This document shows positions 27,675 through 35,776 of a DNA stretch of 64,000 bases, piece by piece. A model generated the notes under the pieces. It saw nothing but the letters and a program-made list of their open reading frames with translations. It was not told the origin of the DNA and made no database searches. The stretch is from Alkalitalea saponilacus (GTDB lineage: Bacteria > Bacteroidota > Bacteroidia > Bacteroidales > Marinilabiliaceae), in contig NZ_FUYV01000002.1 in assembly GCF_900168165.1 (NCBI RefSeq), positions 248,001-312,000 on the forward strand. Reading direction: 5' to 3'. Each line of letters opens with the position of its first letter. The stretch's first letter is position 1. A program made the position numbers and the translations under genes.

Positions 27675-27774
27675 TAACATAATCAATAGAAAGATAGCTT
27701 TTAAATTTTAGGCAATTGTCTACAATCTGTGTTGCAAGATTGCTCTTTTTCCATTCATAAAGTGTTTCATCAAC

Positions 27775-27798
27775 AAAAAAGAGCCGCTGACTCGGCTC
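27775..27798 (-). terminator. Minus-strand intrinsic terminator with no adjacent gene
   Basis: GAGCCG / CGGCTC stem with a 6-base loop, followed on the minus strand by a run of six T. No minus-strand gene lies next to it; the nearest upstream minus-strand gene is cobC at 30428-30979, beyond a plus-strand kinase gene. Confidence 0.6.
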
Positions 27799-27900
27799 AA
27801 ATTATAATAGGTCAGGCATTTTGAAACTTTTCAGAATACAGGTCGTTAAACCATAAAAACCAAGAGAAGCATTATTCCAAAAGCAATTACGACCTAAACT

Positions 27901-30456
27901 ATGCTATTCCAAAGGAAGCGTTATAAAAAGCTACAAGAAGAAAACCGGCTCTTAAAACAGGAAATCTCACATCTTAGGGCTACATCAACGCAGGGCATTA
28001 TAAATGAACAGTTTCCGGAAGCAAACAGCGCTGACATATCATGCTCCCCGGCAACCTTATTTAAAACACTGCTGAACGCATTGCCTCACTCCATATATTT
28101 CAAAGACTTACGCAGTCGTATCTTTCTTTGCAATGAATCTATGGCAAAAAAACACTCCCAATTTAACAGTGAACAAGAGATGATTGGAAAAACAGATTTC
28201 GATCTGTTTACACAAGAGCATGCAGAACAAGCCTATAGAGACGAACAAAAAATCATCAAAACTCAAAAACCACTTCTCAACATAATAGAAAGAGAGACTT
28301 GGGCCAACAAACAAGACACGTGGGTTTCTACGAACAAATTCCCATTACACAACGAATGGAATGAGTTAATTGGCACTTTTGGCATTTCGGTCGATATCAC
28401 CGAATTAAAAAACACTCAGGCAGATTTGGAAAAGGCTCATAGAACTTTGGAAGAAAAAGTAAACGAGAGAACCAAAGAACTTACAGAAAACCAAAAAAAA
28501 CACCAACTTATTACAGATAACTCCTTCGACATCATAATGCAAATTGACCCTGAAGGACGTTTCATCTACGCATCGCCCAAAATAAAAACAATAATGGGTT
28601 ACACACCAGAAGAACTTATTGGGGAGCCGATTATTGATTATGTTGACAGCGAACACAAGCAAGAACTTGCTCAAAAATTTAAAGATCTTCTTAATGGGAG
28701 TACCTCGAAACTAAACATCATTTCTGCAAGGACAAAGAGCGGAGAAAAAGTGTGGTTAGACATAAGTATTTCGCCTGTTTTGATTGACCAAAAGCCTGAC
28801 TCCTTTGTTTGTATTGCAAGAGATATAACCGACACCATAGATGCTAACAACCAGTTAAACTTATTAAAAAGAGCCGTTGAAAATAGTCCGGTCAGTATTA
28901 TCATTACCAATACAAATGGGGTTATTGAGTATGTCAACAGCAAGTTTATTGAACTCACCGGATACTCGGAAGATGAAGCAATAGGGAAAACTCCCGCTAT
29001 TCAAAAATCCGGAAAAATGGATGATAAAATTTATTCTGAATTATGGGAGACGGTTTCAAAAGGTGAAGAGTGGCGAGGAGAACTGCTGAACAGGAAGAAA
29101 AATGGCGACCTGTATTGGGAGCTGGCATCCATCTCGGCAGTTAAAAACCAACAAGGAGACACTACTCACTTTATAGCTGTAAAAGAAGACATTACCCAAG
29201 AGAAAAACAGAATTGAAGAGAGAAAAGCAGAAGAAGCTCGCCTAAAGTCAATAATTTCAATGATGCTGCTGAATTTTGATGACGAAAACACCTTGCTAAA
29301 GCATGTGTTAGAAGAAGCGATACGATTAACCAATAGCAAAATAGGATTTATATACCATTATCAGGAAGAGAACCAAACATTTATACTAAACTCCTGGTCG
29401 AAAGAGGTGATGCAACAATGTAGCATTATTGAACCCCGAACCACTTATGAACTGAGTAAAACAGGGATATGGGGAGAAGTGGTGCGGCAAAGAAAAGCCA
29501 TTATGGTGAATGATATGAAAGCTTTCAATCCGCAAAGGAAAGGCTACCCCCCGGGTCATGCAGAATTGACCCGTTTTCTATCTATCCCGGTATTTGAAAA
29601 AGATAAAATTGTGGCAACTGTTGGAGTAGCAAATAAAAAAGAGGAATATACTACATTTGATGAACTTCAGCTGGAACTACTGATGAACTCTGTCTGGATA
29701 TTGGTTTCCAGGATTAGAATTAACAATGAACTAAAAAACAAAAACATAGATCTTTTAGAACTTAACAATCAAAGAGACAAACTCTTTTCAATTGTATCTC
29801 ATGATTTGAGAAGTCCATTTATGGCACTGATTAACTTATCGCAGATTATTAATGAAAACTACGACACGCTAAGTGAAAAAGAGATAAAAGAATACCTTGG
29901 CCTGATTACCGATGGCTCGGAAAAAACGTTTAATTTACTGGAAAATCTTTTAGAATGGAGCAAATCTAAAAGAGGGCTTATAAACTACAACCCAACAGAC
30001 ATTAACTTAACGGAAGTTTGTAATCATATTATTAACAACATGAATGCTCAATTCAAAGTAAAAAACATAGAGGTTACAGCAGAATTAACCAAGCCTGTTT
30101 TTTTATATGCCGATAAAGACATGGTAAACTCTATCTTCCGAAACCTGTTGAGTAATGCCGTGAAGTTTTCTATGCCTGATGGAAAAATAAAAATAACAGC
30201 TAAAAACAAAGGCAAAATGGTGGAAGTATGCGTTGAGGATAATGGTGTTGGGATGAATATCGACACTGCAAACAACTTGTTTACTTCTGAGAGCATAACC
30301 TCTCAAGCCGGCTCAAATGGCGAAAAGGGTTCAGGATTGGGATTGGTTTTATGCAAAGAGTTTGTTGAATACCACAAAGGAGATATATGGGTTAAGAGCG
30401 CAGTAGGGAAAGGTTCAAAATTTCACTTTACTCTCCCGTCCTTTGCATCAACTTAA
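27901..30456 (+). CDS. PAS/GAF sensor histidine kinase
   Basis: An 851-residue cytoplasmic kinase with no signal or membrane helix. An N-terminal coiled coil (RKRYKKLQEENRLLKQEI) precedes a PAS domain (about 55-160), a second coiled coil (LEKAHRTLEEKVNERTKEL) and two more PAS domains (about 195-310 and 315-440; IMQIDPEGRFIYASPKI, IIITNTNGVIEYVNSKF). A GAF domain follows (about 455-620; SKIGFIYHYQEENQTFILNSWS ... FLSIPVFEKDKIVATVGVANK). HisKA has the phospho-His in SIVSHDLRSPF (near 635), and the HATPase has NLLSNAVKF, VEDNGVGM and GSGLGLVL. No receiver domain. Its last 29 bases overlap the 3' end of cobC on the other strand, with no terminator between them. Confidence 0.94.
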   Translation: MLFQRKRYKKLQEENRLLKQEISHLRATSTQGIINEQFPEANSADISCSPATLFKTLLNALPHSIYFKDLRSRIFLCNESMAKKHSQFNSEQEMIGKTDFDLFTQEHAEQAYRDEQKIIKTQKPLLNIIERETWANKQDTWVSTNKFPLHNEWNELIGTFGISVDITELKNTQADLEKAHRTLEEKVNERTKELTENQKKHQLITDNSFDIIMQIDPEGRFIYASPKIKTIMGYTPEELIGEPIIDYVDSEHKQELAQKFKDLLNGSTSKLNIISARTKSGEKVWLDISISPVLIDQKPDSFVCIARDITDTIDANNQLNLLKRAVENSPVSIIITNTNGVIEYVNSKFIELTGYSEDEAIGKTPAIQKSGKMDDKIYSELWETVSKGEEWRGELLNRKKNGDLYWELASISAVKNQQGDTTHFIAVKEDITQEKNRIEERKAEEARLKSIISMMLLNFDDENTLLKHVLEEAIRLTNSKIGFIYHYQEENQTFILNSWSKEVMQQCSIIEPRTTYELSKTGIWGEVVRQRKAIMVNDMKAFNPQRKGYPPGHAELTRFLSIPVFEKDKIVATVGVANKKEEYTTFDELQLELLMNSVWILVSRIRINNELKNKNIDLLELNNQRDKLFSIVSHDLRSPFMALINLSQIINENYDTLSEKEIKEYLGLITDGSEKTFNLLENLLEWSKSKRGLINYNPTDINLTEVCNHIINNMNAQFKVKNIEVTAELTKPVFLYADKDMVNSIFRNLLSNAVKFSMPDGKIKITAKNKGKMVEVCVEDNGVGMNIDTANNLFTSESITSQAGSNGEKGSGLGLVLCKEFVEYHKGDIWVKSAVGKGSKFHFTLPSFAST

Positions 30457-30979
30457 TCAGTTGGCCGTAATCAACCCGAATATCAAAAATATCTTGTATT
30501 TCTATGTTTTTGTTTAACCCCACAAACACGCGTATTGGGCCACCGTGCGAAACAATTAAAACCCTTTTGCCTGTATAGTTTTTTCTAAGTTCTTGATTAA
30601 AAGTTTTGATGCGGTGAATCATTTCCTGAAATGATTCGCCTCCCGGAGGCGCAACATTTATATAATCCTCAAAAAACAACTTTGCCTCAGCAGATGATTC
30701 AATATCTGACCACATCTTCATTTCCCACTCTCCAAAATTAAGTTCTTTCAATCTATCATCACACACAATTGGTTGTCTGTTTTTTGAAATAGCTTCTGCC
30801 AAAAGTTTGCAACGCTGCAAAGGGCTGGAAAATATCACATCAAATTTGGAATCCTTAAGCTTTTCAGCAATTCCGGCATGCACTTTTCCATAGCCGGGAG
30901 GAAGCCCTATGTCTGTTTGCCCATAGCACAAACCTTCCGGCGCAAAGGTTTTTATATGTCGGATGAGAGTGAGTTGCAT
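30428..30979 (-). CDS. cobC: Alpha-ribazole phosphatase
   Basis: A 183-residue histidine phosphatase that removes the 5'-phosphate of alpha-ribazole phosphate or of adenosylcobalamin 5'-phosphate. The catalytic His-8 sits in LTLIRHIK, a variant of the usual RHG. Other family positions are SSPLQRCKLLAE, LKELNFGEWE and the second catalytic histidine in VLIVSHGGPIRVF. The CYGQTDIGL motif is characteristic of cobalamin CobC. It is the last gene of the cobU/cobT/cobS group. Its gene end overlaps the convergent kinase gene by 29 bases. Confidence 0.92.
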   Translation of the reverse strand: MQLTLIRHIKTFAPEGLCYGQTDIGLPPGYGKVHAGIAEKLKDSKFDVIFSSPLQRCKLLAEAISKNRQPIVCDDRLKELNFGEWEMKMWSDIESSAEAKLFFEDYINVAPPGGESFQEMIHRIKTFNQELRKNYTGKRVLIVSHGGPIRVFVGLNKNIEIQDIFDIRVDYGQLIKLMQRTGE

Positions 30980-30987
30980 GTTTTTTT

Positions 30988-31043
30988 AAGTTGAAAGTTG
31001 AGAGTTTTAGGTTTTAAGTTCAAGGTTTAATGTTGAGGGTTTG
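30988..31043. repeat. Heptanucleotide array upstream of cobC
   Basis: Eight exact 7-base units with consensus RRGTTNN (first two units AAGTTGA) begin eight bases before the cobC start. A second short run of four units (31086-31113) covers the cobS stop. The spacing is strictly seven, as in the arrays inside both cobalamin riboswitches, although the unit sequence differs. A CCCCTT/AAGGGG dyad lies between the two runs near 31053-31067. Confidence 0.75.
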
Positions 31044-31103
31044 TGTGGATGTGGTTCCCCTTCAAGGGGATTGGGGGTAGCCATGGGGTTTGAGATTTAA
31101 AGT

Positions 31104-31859
31104 TTAAAGTTGAGGGGGATGGTTTAGTGCTACAATTACCAAATAAATAGCGACTTCACATAATTGTTGCAACGCGCCTAACACGTCGCCGCTATATCCC
31201 CCGGTGCGTTTCATGATGTATGAACGAAAAAGGACAATCACGATTGTGCACGCAACAATGATTCCTGCTGAATGTATCCAATTCAGGAAAAATATAGGGA
31301 TAATTGCCATCAACATGGCTATAATTAATGAAGTAACGGATGTTTGATTCCCAATAGGCTTGGCTTTGCTCAACGCATCTTCCCGAATATACGGAGTGGT
31401 AAAAACCAAAACCACAGGCACGAAACGACTAAAGATATGTGCTGAAACCAAAACCATAAAAAGATATGGTATGGGAATCGACAATAAAGCGGTGTATTTA
31501 ACTGCAAGCACACTCACCAGACCGATGGTTCCATAAGTTCCCAAACGACTGTCCTTCATAATTTGCAGAATTCGCTCCTTGCTCATGCCACCGCCGTAGC
31601 CATCGCAAAAATCGGCAAAGCCGTCTTCGTGAAATGCCCCTGTAATAAAAATGGTAGCGACAATAGAAAGTAACAGCGCCAATGGCAATGGAAAAACCAA
31701 AAGTGCCAGCCATAGAACACCAGCCCCCACACCACCAACAATGCCTCCCACCAAAGGGAAAAACCGGAGAGCCTTATTGAGTAACTCTTTAGAATATGGC
31801 AGATTCTTTGGCACCGGAATCCTGGTGAAAAACATGATGGCAGTGAGAAGTGTGTTCAT
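31104..31859 (-). CDS. cobS: Adenosylcobinamide-GDP ribazoletransferase
   Basis: A 251-residue polytopic membrane enzyme that joins adenosylcobinamide-GDP and alpha-ribazole (or its phosphate) to complete adenosylcobalamin. Family motifs are the N-terminal MFFTRIPVPKNLPYSKELLNKALRFFPLVGGIVGG, the metal-binding GAFHEDGFADFCDGYGGG and KDSRLGTYGTIGL. Six or so hydrophobic helices follow, and the C-terminus carries RTGGYSGDVLGALQQLCEVAIYL. The asparagine/aspartate-rich DGFADFCDG block probably binds Mg. It lies 156 bases downstream of cobT; that gap contains copies of an AAACGCAGAGACGCAAAAA repeat. Confidence 0.96.
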   Translation of the reverse strand: MNTLLTAIMFFTRIPVPKNLPYSKELLNKALRFFPLVGGIVGGVGAGVLWLALLVFPLPLALLLSIVATIFITGAFHEDGFADFCDGYGGGMSKERILQIMKDSRLGTYGTIGLVSVLAVKYTALLSIPIPYLFMVLVSAHIFSRFVPVVLVFTTPYIREDALSKAKPIGNQTSVTSLIIAMLMAIIPIFFLNWIHSAGIIVACTIVIVLFRSYIMKRTGGYSGDVLGALQQLCEVAIYLVIVALNHPPQL

Positions 31860-32015
31860 ATTGGTTTTAATTAAACTCAGAGGCGCAAAGATGCCTTGTT
31901 TTGCTCTTTTAAACGCAGAGACGCAAAAAGATAATGGTTTTTCGTAAAGTTAAAAAAATGATTTTTCGATGACTAACCAAAGTTGGCAAAAGTCATCGGA
32001 TCAATCGTTTCTGAT

Positions 32016-33011
32016 TTATTCCTTTGCTACCCCGGCATCATCAAAGCTGGCCATTTCGTTAATAAAGGCAAGCGCAGATTGGATTACCGGAAGCGCTACC
32101 GCTGCTCCGGTTCCTTCGCCCAAACGCATGCCTAAATCAAGAACAGGTTTCGCATTAAAATGTTCCAGAAGTATCCTGTGCCCTTTTTCGTTAGAGGTAT
32201 GGCAAAAAACAGCATTCTTCTTCACATTTGGTTCAAATTGGCAGGCTGTTAGCAATGATGCGGTTGCTATAAAACCATCCACCAAAATGATCATTCCCTG
32301 TTGGTGTGCTTCCAAAAAAGCGCCGGTCATCATGGCGATTTCCAATCCACCAAATGTTGCCAAAATTTCCAATGGGGTTGATGGGTTGTGTTTCTCAGAA
32401 ACCTTTTTAAGCACCGAAGTTTTATAGTCCAGTTTATCGCCAATCATTCCGGCTCCCGCTCCGGTGCATTCTTCAATGGGCAGATTTAAAAACCGATGCA
32501 TCAAGAGGGAGGATGGCGAAGTATTGCCAATGCCCATCTCTCCAAAACCAATGGTGTTACAGCCATGTTGAACTTCCTTCATCACAAACTCACGCCCTTT
32601 ATCCAAGGCTGTCTGGCATTCTTCCAGAGTCATAGCAGGTTGATGAAGCATATTTCGGGTTCCTCTGGCAATTTTCGCATTAACGATGGGCAATTCGGCA
32701 GGGAAATCGTAATCAACACCTGCGTCAATCACTTTAAGACTGATTCTGTTCTGTTTGCAGAAGACATTTATGGCAGCTCCTCCGGCAACAAAATTCATTA
32801 CCATTTGCCAGGTGACTTCCTTGGGATAGGGACTCACCTTTTCATCGGCAATGCCGTGATCGGCTGCAAACACCAACATGATTGGGTTTTTAATTTCGGG
32901 CGACAGGGTGTTTTGAATCAATCCTATCTGAAGAGCAATCTCTTCTAACCTTCCCAACGAACCGGGAGGCTTGGTTTTGTTGTCAATTTTGTGTTGTAGT
33001 TGGGTTTTCAT
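32016..33011 (-). CDS. cobT: Nicotinate-nucleotide:dimethylbenzimidazole phosphoribosyltransferase
   Basis: A 331-residue enzyme that transfers phosphoribose from nicotinate mononucleotide to the lower-ligand base, giving alpha-ribazole phosphate. Diagnostic motifs are the N-terminal KIDNKTKPPGSLGRLEEIA, the AADHGIADEKVSPYPKEVTWQMV block, GFGEMGIGNTSPSSLL, and the catalytic glutamate region RLGEGTGA (Glu-299, equivalent to the general base of Salmonella CobT). Length is slightly shorter than the usual 340-350. It is in the cobU-cobT-cobS-cobC group, with repeat-rich DNA separating it from cobU. Confidence 0.96.
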   Translation of the reverse strand: MKTQLQHKIDNKTKPPGSLGRLEEIALQIGLIQNTLSPEIKNPIMLVFAADHGIADEKVSPYPKEVTWQMVMNFVAGGAAINVFCKQNRISLKVIDAGVDYDFPAELPIVNAKIARGTRNMLHQPAMTLEECQTALDKGREFVMKEVQHGCNTIGFGEMGIGNTSPSSLLMHRFLNLPIEECTGAGAGMIGDKLDYKTSVLKKVSEKHNPSTPLEILATFGGLEIAMMTGAFLEAHQQGMIILVDGFIATASLLTACQFEPNVKKNAVFCHTSNEKGHRILLEHFNAKPVLDLGMRLGEGTGAAVALPVIQSALAFINEMASFDDAGVAKE

Positions 33012-33022
33012 GTTTTTTTATT

Positions 33023-33183
33023 AAACGCAGAGACACAAAAACGCAGAGTTTTTTTTGTGTATCCAAATATGATATTGCTGCGTTGGGTAAATAATCATCT
33101 AACTTCTTCTTTCTAAACGCAGAGACGCAAAAACGCAGAGTTTTTTTTGTATCCAAATATGATTTTGCTGCGCTGGGTAAATA
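33023..33183. repeat. Two-copy tandem repeat with AAACGCAGAGACGCAAAAA core
   Basis: Copies at 33023-33092 and 33115-33183 are about 70 bases each and differ at only a few positions and one 2-base indel, with a 92-base period. Shorter relatives of the opening AAACGCAGAG segment lie at 31873-31890 and 31911-31930 (between cobS and cobT) and at 61952-61970 (between aroB and aroA). They have no coding capacity. Confidence 0.8.
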
Positions 33184-33214
33184 TTTAAGTTGGTACCTAA
33201 AACATCTAGATATC

Positions 33215-33416
33215 AGGGCTACGCCCCTAATGTTCGGCCAATAGTAAATCTTCTACGAAGATTACAGGGCTAACGCCCCTTATTCAATACAAATAAATAG
33301 TCCTTTTTCGGGACTTCGTATTTCACCTTTATTCTTCTCAATACAATAAATAGGGGCGTAGCCCTAACATCTTCGTAGAAATAGAGATTTATATTAATTT
33401 TAGTGGCTTAGCCCTG
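33215..33416. repeat. Palindromic AGGGGCGTAGCCCT-type repeat cluster
   Basis: Four copies of a small self-complementary unit occur at 33215-33228, 33266-33280, 33352-33365 and 33402-33415: two in one orientation and two inverted. They are linked by shared AATACAA(A)TAAATAG and ATCTTC..TAGAA segments. A hairpin GTCC...GGAC around 33298-33314 lies in the centre, so the whole block is a large imperfect inverted repeat resembling REP/BIME clusters. It lies between cobT and cobU. Confidence 0.7.
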
Positions 33417-33523
33417 GCATCTTTGAAATTCAAGAAGACCAGGCACACCTAAATTAAAACTAGTGTCTGGCAATCTTAATGGTATTCTGACTCCCTCTTA
33501 CATCTATATTTCTATCTCACTAA

Positions 33524-34033
33524 TTACTTTATTTTCATCGGTATTCCGGAAACCATAAGAATCACCTCATCAGCCTGTTCAGCTATATGCTGGTTCATCC
33601 ACCCGTGGATATCTGTAAATTTACGTGAAATTTCAGCCCCTCCGTGAATCCCCATTCCTATTTCGTTTGAAACAACAAGGAGGTGGTTCTCATTCTGCAC
33701 AAATTGATCCCATTCCTGCTTTGCAAGCTCAAGAGCTTTCTCGGGATTATAATTGGAGTCGTGAAACAAATTGGTAAGCCAAAGGGTAATGCAATCTAAA
33801 AGAACTGTTCTTCCGGTAATGTTTAGTTTTGACAAATAGGTGTCCTCCTCTACCGTTTCCCACTGCTCACCACGGTCGGACTGATGTCGTCGTATTCTCT
33901 CCGTAAAATCTTCATCCCAGTATCGGGCTGTTGCTAAATATACCGGTTTCTCACATGCCTCTTCTGCCAGCTTTTGTGCATAAGAGCTCTTTCCTGAACG
34001 TTGACCTCCCGTAATAAGCGTTATTTTTCTCAT
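33524..34033 (-). CDS. cobU: Adenosylcobinamide kinase / guanylyltransferase
   Basis: A 169-residue bifunctional enzyme that phosphorylates adenosylcobinamide and then transfers GMP from GTP to it. The N-terminal P-loop GGQRSGKSS (9-17) and YLATARYWDEDFTERIRRHQSDRGEQW are characteristic; the histidine in RRHQSDR corresponds to the guanylylated residue of Salmonella CobU. The C-terminal half has VLLDCITLWLTNL and VVSNEIGMGIHGG. It starts five bases after the DUF4430 gene, implying one transcript. Confidence 0.96.
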   Translation of the reverse strand: MRKITLITGGQRSGKSSYAQKLAEEACEKPVYLATARYWDEDFTERIRRHQSDRGEQWETVEEDTYLSKLNITGRTVLLDCITLWLTNLFHDSNYNPEKALELAKQEWDQFVQNENHLLVVSNEIGMGIHGGAEISRKFTDIHGWMNQHIAEQADEVILMVSGIPMKIK

Positions 34034-34038
34034 ATATA

Positions 34039-34443
34039 CTATTTAGTTGAACATACATCGTCACAATATCGCCACCTGACCTCATCTCCCGCATTAATCC
34101 GGTTGTGAATGGCAAGCTTTTTTGCCGGCTCTCCGTTTACCGTATAATACCATACTTTTCCACCCCGCTGATTATGAAATGTATCTATGGCAGAAACAAA
34201 AACATACTCATCAACCGGACGAGTAGTTACAGATACACAATGCTGAAGGGCTTCCATGGCTGTTAATCCATCATGCCAATAAACTATTGAAGAATCTACC
34301 CTGATACCTTCTCCATAATCAATGTAAACTTTCACCATTTTCTTGACTACTGGCGTTTTGCCTTCAGTAGCATTCGCCCCAAAACGAGCCATAAAAATAA
34401 CAACCACAAACAATAACAAAGGTATTTTTTTCAGACTTAACAT
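34039..34443 (-). CDS. Secreted DUF4430 (transcobalamin C-terminal-like) protein
   Basis: About 134 residues from the ATG at 34443, chosen because it gives a clean signal peptide (MLSLKKIPLLLFVVVIFMARFGANA); an in-frame ATG at 34470 is the alternative. The mature part is a single DUF4430-like domain: VKVYIDYGEGIRVDSS, the DGLTAMEALQHCVSVTT helix, then KVWYYTVNGEPAKKLAIHNRINAGDEVRWRY. The YYxVNGE / DEVxWxY pattern is shared with the C-terminal domain of animal transcobalamin and intrinsic factor, which contacts B12. Position between btuG and cobU, five bases from cobU, supports a periplasmic or surface corrinoid-binding role; that role is inferred. No lipobox. Confidence 0.82.
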   Translation of the reverse strand: MLSLKKIPLLLFVVVIFMARFGANATEGKTPVVKKMVKVYIDYGEGIRVDSSIVYWHDGLTAMEALQHCVSVTTRPVDEYVFVSAIDTFHNQRGGKVWYYTVNGEPAKKLAIHNRINAGDEVRWRYCDDVCSTK

Positions 34444-34474
34444 AGCATTACAAATTTTAACCCGTTGCAAAATC

Positions 34475-34502
34475 CCGTTGTGTTTTCGTTAAAACACAAC
34501 GG
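34475..34502 (-). terminator. 12-bp hairpin between btuG and the DUF4430 gene
   Basis: Perfect CCGTTGTGTTTT arms with a 4-base loop. On the minus strand it lies after btuG and before the DUF4430 start and is followed by GGGATTTTG rather than a long T-run. It may partially end the btuB-btuG transcript or stabilise a processed 3' end. Confidence 0.5.
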
Positions 34503-34661
34503 AATAATTGACAACTTCGGCATTATAGACAGATAAAACAGTTAATTAGACTATAGAATTTTAGATCATTAGATAAAAGAGGCACGACATTATCCACACA
34601 AATTTATCACACACTATATTTCAGAGCATGCTAAATCTCTTTCAGTTGCTAATATACTCTC

Positions 34662-35765
34662 CTATTTCATAAAGAAAGCCCACGCTGGAGAACGTCCCAC
34701 CTGGATATCTTTAATGAAAGTTCCATCTTCGTTATAAACATTCAATTTTCCGGATTCTGATGTACTGGATGATGTTAACAAATAAATTTCGTCGGTATCT
34801 GGATTGACCATCACACCGCCCATCCCGGAAAGATTGCTAATAAATGGGCTATAGCTTTTCGAAGCCACATCAAAACTAAAAACTCCTCCTTGTTGTTCCC
34901 ATTTGCCTTCAACTTCAACCCATGAAGCTGCAATAACGTAAATGGTTGAAAAATCATTATTGGGCGATATTACTGAACCATAACTGGAACTTATGCCATC
35001 TAAAGAGTACACCTCCTCAAGTGTTTTGGTAGCAGTATTGATATAACCCATACCCGTATCTTCCACGTCCTGAGTAAATGAACTCAGTAATGTAACATAC
35101 AAATTATTGCTAGCATCTTTTATGAAATAAGAGGTAACTCCCGGGGTTTCGATGTAGGTGATTGATTCATAATCATTCAAATCAATTACCGCCACCTGCT
35201 TCCGGAAATTTAACGCTGCATAGAGATGCCCGTTGGCAATTGCCAGCCCTTCAGGCCCACCGGGTAAATCAATTTTCTCAACAACCTCATTGGTGCGGGT
35301 ATCAATTTTGGCAATGTAAGTATCGACCATATCCCCCCAGTCAGGGTTACTTCCCCAACATGAAACATAAATATAATCGCCATTACCCACAAAAAAACGA
35401 GGCTTGGCAATCCCCTCCGAAATCCCATTTTCGGTTTGCTGAAAAAGAAGGTTTGTTGTTATAACTTCATCTCTTTCATTGCCCATCATATAAATACTTC
35501 CATTATAAACATTGGCATACTGAATATTTGACAACAGTTCAAAACCGTTGTTCTGTCTTTCAAAATATCCATTGGTAACCGTATCTGCCTTATAATCATA
35601 ACGAGTGATACTGGCTCCCAGATTTCCAAAACTACCATAATTCACTATGTAACAACCAAAGGTTGTTTCATCTCTCTCAAATTTATTATCATCATCACTT
35701 GTACAAGCACTGAAAAACAGACCCGCCGCAAGTAAAACCGTAAAAATGTTTGCTATTCTTTTCAT
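34662..35765 (-). CDS. btuG: BtuG-like surface cobalamin-binding lipoprotein
   Basis: A 367-residue YncE-like seven-bladed beta-propeller lipoprotein. The lipobox FFSAC places lipid on Cys-21, followed by TSDDDNKFE, an acidic surface-export signal. Blades read as repeated units such as YNGSIYMMGNERDEVITTN, TYIAKIDTRTNEVVEKIDLPGGPEGLAIANGHLY and VAVIDLNDYESITYIETPG. In Bacteroides, BtuG caps the BtuB transporter at the cell surface, binds corrinoids with very high affinity and passes them on. Here it starts 11 bases after btuB, the same arrangement, so the assignment is strong although overall sequence was judged by eye. Confidence 0.88.
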   Translation of the reverse strand: MKRIANIFTVLLAAGLFFSACTSDDDNKFERDETTFGCYIVNYGSFGNLGASITRYDYKADTVTNGYFERQNNGFELLSNIQYANVYNGSIYMMGNERDEVITTNLLFQQTENGISEGIAKPRFFVGNGDYIYVSCWGSNPDWGDMVDTYIAKIDTRTNEVVEKIDLPGGPEGLAIANGHLYAALNFRKQVAVIDLNDYESITYIETPGVTSYFIKDASNNLYVTLLSSFTQDVEDTGMGYINTATKTLEEVYSLDGISSSYGSVISPNNDFSTIYVIAASWVEVEGKWEQQGGVFSFDVASKSYSPFISNLSGMGGVMVNPDTDEIYLLTSSSTSESGKLNVYNEDGTFIKDIQVGRSPAWAFFMK

Positions 35766-35776
35766 AATCTATTTAA

